Source: Lepidodermella squamata
Lineage: Eukaryota; Gastrotricha
Reading direction: 5' to 3'
DNA: 64,000 nucleotides
Assembly: GCA_047495785.1 (NCBI GenBank)
Contig: JBLDXI010000001.1
Coordinates: forward strand, 1,922,001 to 1,986,000
Below, in pieces: positions 10,181 through 19,978 of this stretch. The position numbers and the translations under genes were made by a program. Below the pieces are notes generated by a model. The model saw only the letters and a list, made by a program, of their open reading frames with translations. It was not told the DNA's origin and made no database searches. The stretch's first letter is position 1; every line of letters starts with the position of its first letter.

Positions 10181-11617
10181 TTATCGACCAGACATTGAAC
10201 AAACAAAACCTAAGCTCGTGCCATTGCCAGTTGAAATGTATATTACGAGGCGTTTGAAGATAACGGCGTAGATGATTATTGATCCTAAACTGGCCATGAT
10301 CGAAAAAGCCACATCTATCAAACGTACGAGTTCCAAGTTGATCCGTGGATGATCATTATGTTCCAATGTATCCGCGTCCGTTCCGCGCCCAGGTTCATTC
10401 AGCCAAATTATTTCAAATTGAACTGGTTTCTTTAATTCAGATTTATGGGACAGCACATTGGCCATCAGAGCATGAAGCGTAAATAGGACAGCAATCACAA
10501 AATGGCTCGATACGAAAATCACCGCATCAGGAATCTGGCTGGAACTTGGAATCAAGTTTCCAATAATCGAAAGATAGACGGAAAAGGCGAGAACCACTGT
10601 AACGCAAAATGCCGGCCGATCAGGAACCTTTGGTTGCAAAAGCAGCGACCCGAAAAGAAGAATTAACATCAGGAAACATGGTAGGAAAATGTTGATCAGG
10701 TGTAAACTCGCCCGGCGTCTGATTACGAAGTGAAAAACTGCTCTGTGGTATGTTTCGTTCGGAGAATCGGCGTATTGTATTGGTAAGAAATTTGCATACG
10801 AATTTAAGAGGCTCCAATCGTTTACCTCGCTGATAAAGGAACCAATCTCGTCCTCTAGGAATTCTATCTTAACTGATGTATATATGATGTACTTCGTGCT
10901 GTACCAGGTCTCCAGCTGGGGAATTATGAATTTGTAAAAGCTCTGAAAAATCTCGGCGAAAAGCTTATACCTGTATAGAACAGTTTTGGACATCGAACGG
11001 GAACTTTTCCAAGCTTAACATTGAAAATTGTTAGATTATTCTGTAAACGGGATCGTTTGAATCTTACTCAAGTGGGCAGTACGAGGTGAAAAGCCCAGCT
11101 GTGTGCAGGAGAACAGAACCTTCGCTGCTGAAGCGAGTGAATTGCCGATTAGGGTAAAAGTTCTGCATCAAGATCGAGTCGGCAGAGTTGATGTGCTTAA
11201 TCGCTGGTTGATAGGTTTGTGACGTTGGTACTGTGAAAGAGGATATCCCGTTCCAATCTGAATCTTTCCATTTAACGCAAGGGTGGCGCCATCGGAGATT
11301 TAGATCCGATGCTACAGTGAAGGTCTCCCGCTTCTCGTTCAAGTTGTGGAAATTAAACGGAGTCAAGGTTATTTCGACCCGAATTGGCTCGCTGGAATTG
11401 GCTGGGCGGTCGAGCTCGTAGATTCCGCATTCACGGGCGAAATGGTTCCTCAACTGTGAAAACGGAAAATAGTTTCATTCGCTCGACGGAAAAGCTGATC
11501 TCGTACCCTTCCTTCTGGTGGTATGTAATCTGACTGGCTATCGGTCGAAAATACGTTCGAAGTCTCTTCGGCGAAATAAATCAGAGTAATTACTATGAAT
11601 GATTCGAGCGGTTTCAT
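10181..11617 (-). CDS. Cys-loop ligand-gated ion channel subunit, nicotinic type, copy 3
   Basis: CDS complement(join(10181..10915,10971..11013,11068..11453,11507..11617)), 424 residues. Same plan as copies 1 and 2, with two differences. An extra 55-nt intron interrupts the coding sequence six codons after the Cys-loop (between SIQ and LETW), leaving a 43-nt exon. The M3-M4 loop and C-terminus are longer, with an acidic TDADTLEHND stretch and about 20 residues after M4. The Cys-loop is C-PLDLEKFPFDVQN-C and the pre-M2 motif PDRPAFC. No vicinal Cys pair. Upstream (11618-11877) no gene is seen. Confidence 0.87.
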
Positions 11618-11877
11618 TTTTGATTCTCCATGCCTCCGAAGTTCTGATACTAGGTAGTTTAACAGTAGTCATATAGATAGCTCTAGCAAATTGTTTTGTC
11701 TTCGATTCGGAGCACGAGTTGAGGAAATTGGAGTCTGGCCAATGTTTAATCGAATGTTATATTATTATTAACGTAGCCTTATTTTTTCGGCCCATCGGAT
11801 ATTAGTGTTTCGGTCAAAAACAAGCTGATATTTCGCGCTGAGTTGAAAATAAGCTATCCTCAATTGAGTACACTCGA

Positions 11878-12627
11878 ATGCGAGTTCGGCTTGTACTAAC
11901 TAAGACTAATGTTTTGACTTCTGGTTATGACTTTGATAGGTCCCGTGTTAAATTTTTACAAAGAAATAGACGCATCTCCGATCCTTCTGGCATGTATCTA
12001 AGGAAAAGGAAAGCAAAGGACTGCTCAAATCAGTCTCCGGCCACTCGAAAGAAATCGCCTGACTCAAACTCTCATGTCCCTTGTTTTCTATGTAAAAAAT
12101 CTGTCCCAACTCGCCTTGACTTGGTTCGTCATGTCAGAGTGGATCATCAGCCGGACCCTAATGTCGAAGAGCCTGTCAGAAAATCTTGGCTCTTTTGCGA
12201 AAAATGTGACCAAAAGTGTAAGAATGTTGCCGAACTGAAACGTCATAATGACATCGTTCATGAGCGTAACGCTCCTCCGTTGTCTTGTCCAGATTGCGGC
12301 AAAACTTCGTCGGTATTGACACGTCTAAGATCACACATCGCGAGATCACATCGGCCGATAAAACGCCGAAAATGCGAAGAATGCGTCAAGTCATTCGTTG
12401 ACACAAATTCGCTATGGAAGCATCGATTACGTTTTCATGCTCCGAAGCAGGAATTTCCCTGCCAGAAGTGCGATAGAATACTGAAAACCAAGCTAGCTCT
12501 AAACACTCATGATCGAACAATGCATTTGAACGAAATTCTCCGTCGATGCTGTTTCTGTTCTATGGCGTTCAGACACCAATCGAATCTTACAAGACACGTG
12601 AAACGGCAACACATTCAGCGCAAGTAG
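11878..12627 (+). CDS. C2H2 zinc-finger array protein, six fingers
   Basis: Up to 249 residues in one exon. Six fingers run from residue about 68 to the end (CFLC, CEKC, CPDC, CEEC, CQKC, CCFC entries, each closing with H-x4-H or similar). The start is uncertain: Met at 11878 gives an N-terminus without obvious domain, while Met at 11992 (MYLRKRK) gives a compact basic start. Several linkers are longer than the TGEKP type, so the array may not bind DNA in the canonical tandem mode. First of three adjacent array genes. Confidence 0.75.
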   Translation: MRVRLVLTKTNVLTSGYDFDRSRVKFLQRNRRISDPSGMYLRKRKAKDCSNQSPATRKKSPDSNSHVPCFLCKKSVPTRLDLVRHVRVDHQPDPNVEEPVRKSWLFCEKCDQKCKNVAELKRHNDIVHERNAPPLSCPDCGKTSSVLTRLRSHIARSHRPIKRRKCEECVKSFVDTNSLWKHRLRFHAPKQEFPCQKCDRILKTKLALNTHDRTMHLNEILRRCCFCSMAFRHQSNLTRHVKRQHIQRK

Positions 12628-12945
12628 GCTTGGTCAATCTCGGAAAGTGGCTCGTAACTTCGAGTTTGAATTTCGGCTTGAGTTCAGTGTTTGATACCGT
12701 GGAAATGGTCTTCGAAAAGCAGCAGTTGTCTATTTCGAACGGGAAAGTGCGGGCTGATTCAATCATATTTTCAACTTTTTTTGATGATTATTCCAAGCTC
12801 ACAAATGAACTCTTCAGTGATATATCGAGCACAAATACCAACTTTAGGTGGAGAGTTGCTCTTTTGAAAATGTCATTTTATGTCTAGAATTGAAAGTTGA
12901 GCAACTTGTGCGAAATTTTATTTTTGAACTTCAGTTGCTTTCAAA
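12628..12945. other. Spacer between zinc-finger array genes
   Basis: About 320 bp. An open frame over 12546-12887 overlaps the end of the upstream gene out of frame and has no domain, so no gene is called. An acceptor-like CTTCAG lies 11 nt before the next ATG. Confidence 0.4.
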
Positions 12946-13809
12946 ATGTTCATACGCTGCACTAAATGCAACAAGAGTTTCGCTTCATCGAAGCTATTGA
13001 AGGGCCATATGAAAATGGTTCATGCCCCAATGAAGCTTGATTCTGCGAGTTTTGCCTCGTCGAAGCTAGTGAAAGACCATACGAAAACGGTGCATGCCCC
13101 AACGAAGCTTGAACCTGGGACAATTTCAGAAAGAAAAACACAACCTAAGTCGTTGAAACGTCGTCTTCCATGTGATGAGTGCAACCGAATGTTTCCAAGC
13201 CCGGCCGATTTGAGTCGTCATAAGTCCATCACTCACGAAGGCAAAAGCTCGAAAATTCGTTGTGGGATATGCAAAGCTAAGTTTGACTGTCTGGAAAGCT
13301 TGAGAAATCACAAGACGTACAAACACACAAATAACGTTATAAGACGCAGCTGCAAGTTGTGCTCGAGAAAGTTTCGAAGTATTCGTGACGTTCAACGTCA
13401 CGTCGACATATTTCATAAAAAAGCGGCAGCTCCTCTTAAATGCCAGCATTGCCCGAAGACTTACGATAACAGGAACTCTCTTCTCACGCACTCGTTGAAA
13501 AAACATAAGGAACCGCGTCGTTATCAGTGTTCGTATTGCCCTGGAAGCTACAGCGACTTTTCAGGGTTAGCAAAGCATCGGCGGCGATTTCACTCGGATT
13601 TACCGCCGATTGCCTGTAAGCAATGTGACCTGACATTCCTCAACCGGCCGCAGTTTTTGAGCCACATGCGAATGCTGCATCGCGAAAAACAACAGAAGTG
13701 CGATGTATGCGGCAAGACTTACTCGTGGAAATCGACCCTGTGGAACCACAAGAACCGATGCCATACGCCCTTGTCGCCCAGAAAAATTGTAAAATCGGAG
13801 CCAGAATGA
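12946..13809 (+). CDS. C2H2 zinc-finger array protein, eight intact fingers plus one half-finger
   Basis: 287 residues, one exon. Finger 1 (CTKC...H-x4-H) starts four residues after Met. Directly after it, a 24-residue block repeats finger 1 from its Phe onward but lacks the Cys pair. Seven more fingers follow (CDEC, CGIC, CKLC, CQHC, CSYC, CKQC, CDVC). The C-terminus ends KIVKSEPE, a sumoylation-like site. Nuclear transcription factor is the likely role; target unknown. Confidence 0.85.
   Translation: MFIRCTKCNKSFASSKLLKGHMKMVHAPMKLDSASFASSKLVKDHTKTVHAPTKLEPGTISERKTQPKSLKRRLPCDECNRMFPSPADLSRHKSITHEGKSSKIRCGICKAKFDCLESLRNHKTYKHTNNVIRRSCKLCSRKFRSIRDVQRHVDIFHKKAAAPLKCQHCPKTYDNRNSLLTHSLKKHKEPRRYQCSYCPGSYSDFSGLAKHRRRFHSDLPPIACKQCDLTFLNRPQFLSHMRMLHREKQQKCDVCGKTYSWKSTLWNHKNRCHTPLSPRKIVKSEPE
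12976..13119 (+). repeat. 72-bp tandem duplication inside the finger array
   Basis: Two adjacent 72-nt units (12976-13047 and 13048-13119) encode SFASSKLLKGHMKMVHAPMKLD and the diverged SFASSKLVKDHTKTVHAPTKLE. Frame is preserved. The unit spans the helix and His pair of finger 1 but not its cysteines. Confidence 0.8.
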
Positions 13810-14049
13810 AAAACTAAATTTTACTCGAATTTACAAACTGTATTTTTTTGTTTCGGAGCCTCTCCCGAATTGCATCAACACGGATAGTGTTTATTTGGGA
13901 TTGCAATGCGTTGTTTTTTTTATGAATCTATTATTTTTTAATTTATCCATAATCCGATGGACATCACTTCGGACTCAGTATAAAGAATAAATCAGACTGG
14001 GAGGGTTGAATTTTTCCGTTTCCCTTTTTATTTTTTAGATACGTTTTTC

Positions 14050-14715
14050 ATGACTGTTGTGTATTGCCTCACGTGCCATACAACTTTCGCCTCGAAAACC
14101 CTGCTCATCAGCCACAAAAATGTGGTTCACGGGTCGAATCGGGTACCCAAAGTTGAGATGGAAGGTGGCTCACGTTTGAAAAAAACTGGGGAAATTCTAC
14201 ATGCTCGAAACTCAGTGCCCCATGCACCAAGGTTTAAATGTGATACTTGTGGTGTTAGCTTCAGTAGTAGACAAGGATGTTGGATGCACAGGAAGGCGAA
14301 CCATTCTTTAAATGAAAAATCACAGCTGTTCCGTATTGGCGAGTCTGTCAAAATCGGGCCGAACAAAGAAGTCGGATTGCTACTGCGCAAGTGCTGTATT
14401 TGCCTGAAGTCGTTCTCCGCTGCAAAGGATCGGAAAATACACATGCGCAATCACAAGCTCAAAGTAACGAGTGGTGTCAAATGCTCCGAATGTCCCGCGA
14501 AGTTTCGTGATCGATGGCATATGTCAAGACATCGAAAGGGAATTCACTTCGGTCCTATGCGACCTTGTGATCTGTGCAATCAGAGATTCAGCTGCATGGA
14601 AGACCTTAACTCGCATAAGAGGCAATTTCACGTCATGAAACGATGCAAGGTGTGTTCAAGAACTTACAAATATCGTGCTAATTTATCTCGGCATGTCAAC
14701 AAATTTCACAGTTAA
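14050..14715 (+). CDS. C2H2 zinc-finger array protein, six fingers
   Basis: 221 residues, one exon, starting 11 nt after an acceptor-like TTTTTTAG. Fingers enter at CLTC, CDTC, CCIC, CSEC, CDLC and CKVC. Fingers 1 and 2, and 2 and 3, are separated by long linkers, the latter rich in Lys/Gly/Leu. The N-terminus (MTVVYCLTCHTTFASK) resembles that of the gene at 12946, so the two are likely tandem duplicates. Confidence 0.83.
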   Translation: MTVVYCLTCHTTFASKTLLISHKNVVHGSNRVPKVEMEGGSRLKKTGEILHARNSVPHAPRFKCDTCGVSFSSRQGCWMHRKANHSLNEKSQLFRIGESVKIGPNKEVGLLLRKCCICLKSFSAAKDRKIHMRNHKLKVTSGVKCSECPAKFRDRWHMSRHRKGIHFGPMRPCDLCNQRFSCMEDLNSHKRQFHVMKRCKVCSRTYKYRANLSRHVNKFHS

Positions 14716-15566
14716 ACTATGAAACTTCGATTCTCCCTCTGTTTACGTATTTTATTTGAAGATCAGACTTTGAAAATTTCATTATGATAGTACATCTGTC
14801 CTGTGCGAAGAAGCAATGATTCAATGAAAACATGTAATAAAACGGAAATGGATAGACGTGACTGCACGATTACGCTATATTTTCTAATATTTAGATAATC
14901 TTTTTTCGAATTTTTGGTCTAATTGATGCAATAGCAACTGAAGCAAGAGCCGCTTTTATGGCCGGTGATATCGCAGAAATAGCATCCTGTTTATCGCCAT
15001 GCTAAAAAATGCGACGCGCCAAGAATAGGTACCTAATCGAATCTGGTTTTTTATACTGAAAAGCGATTGGCTGGTGCATTTTTATCTTCATTGCGCACCT
15101 CGTATTGGGCTGCTTTTTTCTTGTCGTCTGAATTGGTAAAACGGGCGCTACCCCCCCCCCCCCCCCCTAACTTACTGGGGAATTTGGCTCAGAGCCGCGC
15201 CGGGCGCTACAATTTTTGTTCTATTTTTCTTCCGAAAATTCGTCCCGTTTCTTTCTGAACAGCGATGCGGCCGACCCAGAGCAAGTCAGCTATCAATAAA
15301 GTAGCAGGTCACCGGTGTGTGCGCGCGGTGTCGCCGCCTTAATTACACCGCTGCAGTGCGCACTGCACCGCCGTGACCTGACGATCGATGACGCCATCAC
15401 TGCTCACTATGCCCAATTTATTTATTGCTCATTCATGGCTTGAGATGTGGAGTAGTTATTGCCCGTCGTTTTGGCATGTTCTTGCCTAATTTTTCCGGAT
15501 TACTTTTCACTACCATTTTGGTGTTTTTTGCGTAGATGTATTTTATTACTTGTTGTGATACTGGAA
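14716..15566. other. Intergenic spacer with poly-C tract and palindromes
   Basis: About 0.85 kb without a supported gene. It holds a C17 run, a GC-rich stretch with a perfect 14-bp palindrome (GCAGTGCGCACTGC, 15353-15366) nested inside an 8-bp inverted pair CAGGTCAC/GTGACCTG (15305-15312 and 15373-15380). No transposase or RNA gene could be recognised. Confidence 0.5.
15151..15167. repeat. Homopolymer C17 tract
   Basis: Seventeen consecutive C residues between GGGCGCTA and TAAC. The complementary G run could form structured DNA; the length may also be an assembly uncertainty. Confidence 0.7.
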
Positions 15567-15836
15567 ATGAATAGCGACGACAAACCACTTGATTTGTCGA
15601 AGCGTTCAAAGTTTTTAGATGAGCCACTATCACCACCTGAAGCGGCCGAAATGTGTTCTAAAATACTAGCTGATGTCGCCGAATGTCTCCAGGTGTTGAG
15701 TCATTCTGTTGCTCGGTTTAACGCAAATGGTGATTTGTATCGCATATCTGGTATTCTGGCCGGCCAGCGGTGCGCTGTTCGTTTTGTCAGCACGATGATT
15801 CGCGAACAAATTGTTGCGAGCGATGATAAACATTGA
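15567..15836 (+). CDS. Small helical protein with CtBP-binding motif PLDLS
   Basis: 89 residues, one exon. The N-terminus MNSDDKPLDLSKR contains PLDLS, the canonical motif recognised by the CtBP corepressor. The rest (PPEAAEMCSKILADVAECL...) is the helical domain of this cluster and ends without a zinc finger. The Met at 15567 is chosen because the motif follows at once. A repressor-recruiting adaptor is a reasonable guess, not shown. Confidence 0.6.
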   Translation: MNSDDKPLDLSKRSKFLDEPLSPPEAAEMCSKILADVAECLQVLSHSVARFNANGDLYRISGILAGQRCAVRFVSTMIREQIVASDDKH

Positions 15837-16014
15837 AGACTGCGTCTTCTTTTCATGATTTTATCTTGCTTGTTTTACTTACTTGATATTTTCTAATGCG
15901 CCACGGCTTGGGTTCTGCTGGCACTATTGCATGCCCTATTGCATTTTTACTGGTGAAATCGGAGAATTTAATTCTTGTTCGATTTTAGAAAATTTACGGA
16001 ACATTTTCAGCGGC

Positions 16015-16826
16015 ATGAATTACGGTAGGAAAAGTTTGGCATAGCGCCAATTTTAATCCTCTCTTGACTTTTCAGAGCAGTACCAGCGAGATCTTTTGCA
16101 ATTCGTCGGTCAGCTGGACAACTTGAATGAGTCGATAACTCAAACAATCGCCGGTCTGTAAATTAATCGAAGATTTTAATATCATTATTTTTTTTAATTT
16201 TTCAGCCGCTGCGAGTTCGAATCAGCCGCAACCGATTTTAGCGCTCTGTATGAATCAGTTGATTTTTCAGAGCGGCCTCATTCGGTTTTTGACGCAAAAA
16301 ATTCAGCGTACTACGTTCAGCGATTTTGCTGTCAATCGTTCGTTTTTTTTGTCCTGATTTTACTCGACATAATAATTTATCAACCACTACAGAACCGCCA
16401 CTTGCGCTGTCTGCTGTCGATAATTTGTTGCCCCGTAATATTTTCGACCTGATGCAAGCGTCGGCGAAAAGCAAAGAAAATGCTGTTTCCGCCGCGAGCA
16501 AAACCGTGAATCAGGCCGAAGACAATATTCCACTCATCCCGGTTATAGCTAACAACAACAGCGCGAGTAAGCTGCCCTCTATCAACACGATATTGCGTCC
16601 TGGTCAGTCGACGCCGTCTGTTTCACCAGCCCCGCAGCCACTTACCCCCGGTGACTCGATCGGCGCATCGCCGGAATCGAACGCGGAAGGCCAGAAGAAA
16701 CGCGAATTGCGCGACGCCGCGGTCGATGCGCGTCAGATTTGCGATTTGTGCGAGAAAAATCTGCCCACATTGGAACTCTTAATGCGCCACTACGAAAAAG
16801 TTCACAATGTTTCATTTTCTAATTGA
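16015..16826 (+). CDS. Helical domain, long Ser/Pro linker, one C2H2 finger (4 exons)
   Basis: CDS join(16015..16024,16076..16153,16206..16337,16393..16826), 217 residues. The first coding exon is 10 nt; introns 1 and 2 are 51 and 52 nt. The third intron is either 16338-16392 (55 nt, GTTCGT donor, chosen for typical length) or 16248-16320 (73 nt); both keep frame. Helical domain (YQRDLLQFVGQLDNLNESI...), Ala/Asn/Ser/Pro-rich linker, one finger (CDLC...H-x4-H) near the C-terminus. An acceptor-like TTTTCAG is 4 nt before the ATG. Confidence 0.6.
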
Positions 16827-17071
16827 ACGCACGGTTTTTCTATCGAAATTATTAAACGCGATTGCCAGTCTATCGCATTTATTTGTTGATTTTTCCAATA
16901 ACTATCGCCAGTCGGGCGTTTCGGCCTGTACAGTTCCTAACGCATTTTAAGCTCAATTATTTTGTATTTTTTGAGAATAAATAACATTGCTAGGAATATG
17001 ATCCTCTCAATTAAGGCCTGTTGTAGTTGTAAATATTTTTAGACCTTGTTACTTCCGATAATTTGGCTAAT

Positions 17072-17323
17072 ATGCGTTGTCGATCCAAGTCTGTTAAGCA
17101 GCAGGCGACGCATTTATTGCGAATTTCCGCCAGATTGGAAGGTAAAATTATTCATTTTTTCGGGCGACAATCAATTTTATTTGTACATTATTCAGAAATC
17201 AAAAATGCGATGAAAAAGGACGGGGTTACTGAAGCACTTCTAGCTGAGCTGGAAGTTCTCAAGGCTGAATTAACCAAGTCGAAAACTGGCCCTCTTCCTT
17301 CCCCAGAAGCCGCGAAAAACTGA
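17072..17323 (+). CDS. Small coiled-coil protein without a finger (2 exons)
   Basis: CDS join(17072..17141,17196..17323), 65 residues. Basic helical start (MRCRSKSVKQQATHLL), 54-nt phase-1 intron, then TEALLAELEVLKAELTKSK coiled coil. TATTTTTAG lies 29 nt before the ATG. Frame is also open upstream for ten codons, so an additional 5' exon cannot be excluded. No recognised domain. Confidence 0.45.
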   Translation: MRCRSKSVKQQATHLLRISARLEGKIIHFFGRQSILFVHYSEIKNAMKKDGVTEALLAELEVLKAELTKSKTGPLPSPEAAKN

Positions 17324-17541
17324 AAAAATCATTTTGCATTGGCTTTTCTATGTTTCTGATATCGGTTTCAATTTTTACTTCATTTTAACGATGAGTCTTG
17401 CTAGTCAATGAGATATTCTGTACAAAATCTGTTGTTATACGTTGATAAGTCCGACTGACTTACTGTTCAATAGTAAAAAATATTTTGGTATACGGCAAAA
17501 TTCAATTTTCTTAGATGAACATGTAAAAATTGATGAGAAAA

Positions 17542-18213
17542 ATGGCTCGAAAGACACATTACCATCAACAACATTCTGGCAGAAGGCAGAGTTATTCAAA
17601 TCAAAGAAATCGTGGGGCTGTAGGTCAATCGAATCGGCAATATTCCGGAGGGTATCATCAGGAGAACTCCTATCAAGAATATTTTGAGCGCCCAACTCCG
17701 CAGCACGATTACAATGTCAACTTCAACGCAGTTAGAAGGCCACAACATTTTCGAGGTTGGTCAATTTTTTTAATAATATTTTTATTTAAGGTGGATTTTT
17801 TATAATTTTTTATAATCTCCTGAAATTATTCCTAATTTTCAGATCAATACTCTGCCAATCCCCCGCCGGCTCTTGATGCTAATGTCTATCAGTTATGCCG
17901 AGAACTTGTGCGGAAAACCGAGGAAAATGCGCAACTTCGAGAGCTGTTAAAAGGCGCGCTCAGTCACCCGTCTGACCTGCGCCGCGAACTTGTCGAATCG
18001 CGCTACGACTCGCTTTATCGCCCGTCTCGGCTATCAACAAACTCAAATCAACCACGAAAACGAATCCAATCGAGACCCCAAAATTTCAGCCAGCGGAATG
18101 CGAGTTATCGAAATCAGCGGAACAGAGGCCGTCAAAATTATAGACGGAATCAGGGAAATGGCGGATCGAAACGTGGCTCAGAACACGAGTGCAAATTGGA
18201 GAAAGTTTATTAA
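17542..18213 (+). CDS. Asn/Gln/Arg-rich low-complexity protein, RNA-binding-like (2 exons)
   Basis: CDS join(17542..17755,17843..18213), 194 residues. Both ends are rich in Arg, Asn, Gln, Tyr and Gly with an SYxNQRNRG element at residues about 21-29 that recurs near the C-terminus. Between them lies a helical segment (VYQLCRELVRKTEENAQLRELL). The 87-nt intron is phase 1. RG/Tyr-rich flanks are typical of RNA-binding, condensate-forming proteins, but no RRM or other fold is present. Start may also be Met at 17533. Confidence 0.55.
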
Positions 18214-18235
18214 TATAATAAATTTGGAATGATCG

Positions 18236-18852
18236 ATGCCTAGGTTTTATGTTGAACAATTTATGGCGGATCGTTATAACTGCGAAATCGATGGCCACGG
18301 TCTTCACTCATCGATGGAATTTCTTTTGAGCGAATCAGCGGTTTATGCTGCTGCCTTGCTCGAGATGGTTCAAGGTAACTTCCCATATTTTATTGGAAAT
18401 CTAAGCCTGACTTGTTCTAGACTGCGAATTGGAAAGTGATGCTAAAGGTCAGGACAAGGCGAAAATGGAACGAGGCGCTATTAAGGCGTCAAAATTGGCC
18501 GAGGCTGCGAAAAACGAATGGCTACTGAGAAGTGAACGACTCGTAAATTTCGCCGTCCCTATTATATTTTCGCTAATTTTCAGAGGAATGTCGGCGTCTC
18601 CGTAGAAGATTGAACAACGATAGTGATTCGTCCCCTTCATCTGTTCCATCGGCCTTGTCGACAGCTGATAATCCGCGATTGATTTCTGGAAGACTCGTTT
18701 ATCTGATTCTTGCTGCGATTGTTTTTCTGCTTGGTTTCTACGTCGGATTCTACATGATCGATGCTTCTCAATTTTCAAGCGATTTTGTCACTAATTTTAT
18801 GAAGGAACCTATTTCGTCGCGAACGGATATGATTGTTGTCGACTTGGAATAG
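18236..18852 (+). CDS. Single-pass membrane protein with helical N-terminus (3 exons)
   Basis: CDS join(18236..18374,18421..18531,18584..18852), 172 residues. Residues 1-105 are helical and charged, ending in ECRRLRRRLNN. After a Ser-rich linker comes one hydrophobic segment (LVYLILAAIVFLLGFYVGFYMI, about residues 118-139) and a 33-residue tail. Positive residues before the segment suggest the N-terminus stays cytoplasmic or nuclear, giving type II-like topology. Both introns are phase 1, like its zinc-finger neighbours. Confidence 0.6.
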
Positions 18853-18918
18853 CATTTTTTCCTATTTTAAATTTTTCAAATTTTTTTCAATCGTGATGGT
18901 TTTAAATTGTTAGTTGAG

Positions 18919-19810
18919 ATGTTACCTGCTGGGCACGTTCTTCGGCAATGTTTGGATCGTATTAATGAGGCCAGCTCTTTTACTGCTCAACTAGTTTCAA
19001 GTCAGTTCGATTTTTATTTTTATTTTCAAAAAATATTTTTTCACTAATTTTAGCTTTGGACTCTAAAGCAACGCTTGGGCAGATAACTGTGATTCAAACA
19101 AACTGCATCTACATCTGCGCGATGAATAAGCTGGCCCAGGCTGTACTCGAAAATTTGAACAAATCATCCACGATTAGTCAAAACAGTGTCTCGCACCTCC
19201 CGCTATCTCCGTCATTTTCATTTTCTAACTGTGATGATCGTTCAAGTATTGCCTCGGTGTTTTCGTCTCCGAGAAATGAAATGATTCTATCTGCGCTCAA
19301 TTCAACCGATGTGACTCCGTCAACCAGCAATACCAGCTTAACCACAGGAAGGAGAAATGACGTACAAATTGTGAATCTTCAAAGTATTTTAAGGCGGAAG
19401 AACCGAGAGATTCCTAGTGTTCTTAAAGAAATAGTCGGCGATGAAAGCTGCGAAACAGTGCGAAATCCTGTTATCGACCTGCCTCTGGCTGAAAGCCCGC
19501 CTCAAGTTGAAGGTGGGCTATCTTTTACCGAGTTTTCACATTTGACAAAATTTTCTACTAGATTGCATTCAAAATTCAGTTGATGATTCATTGATTCCCA
19601 TGGAATGCTCCCTGCCATTACGTATGATTGGCTTATTTTAATTTAATTTCCGACTTTTTTGTAATTTTAGCTCCTTTGCCCTCCGAAAAGCAGACCATTG
19701 AAGAAACCAGCGTCGACCTTATCCCTAAATTTGTGCCGAAGCGACTTATGAAGAAAAAGCCCCCTCGACGTCGACGCCTTTGCTTTGGGCGCAAAAAACG
19801 GGCTAAATAA
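18919..19810 (+). CDS. Helical-domain protein with basic C-terminus, no finger (4 exons)
   Basis: CDS join(18919..19000,19054..19512,19562..19621,19671..19810), 246 residues; introns 53, 49 and 49 nt, all phase 1. The N-terminal 65 residues (HVLRQCLDRINEASSF...LGQITVIQ...) align by eye with the next gene (ATRGQIAVVH...). A Ser-rich middle is followed by a strongly basic tail (KKKPPRRRRLCFGRKKR), a likely nuclear signal that takes the place of the usual finger. Confidence 0.6.
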
Positions 19811-19978
19811 AGAGCGGACATTCGATATAGAATTACAACCTAAAATTTTCAATCTTGTAGTCATTTTAGCCGAACCCGTTTTACTAGCGATTACTCGCGA
19901 TTATATCCGCTCAATAAATAGCAATTAATTTTTTAATACCAGCTGCATTTTTATTCTAAAGTGCGATTGATTTCTGTA

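Noticed and set aside
12546-12887. 113-codon open frame after the first finger-array gene
   Set aside because: Begins inside that gene in another frame and has no domain.
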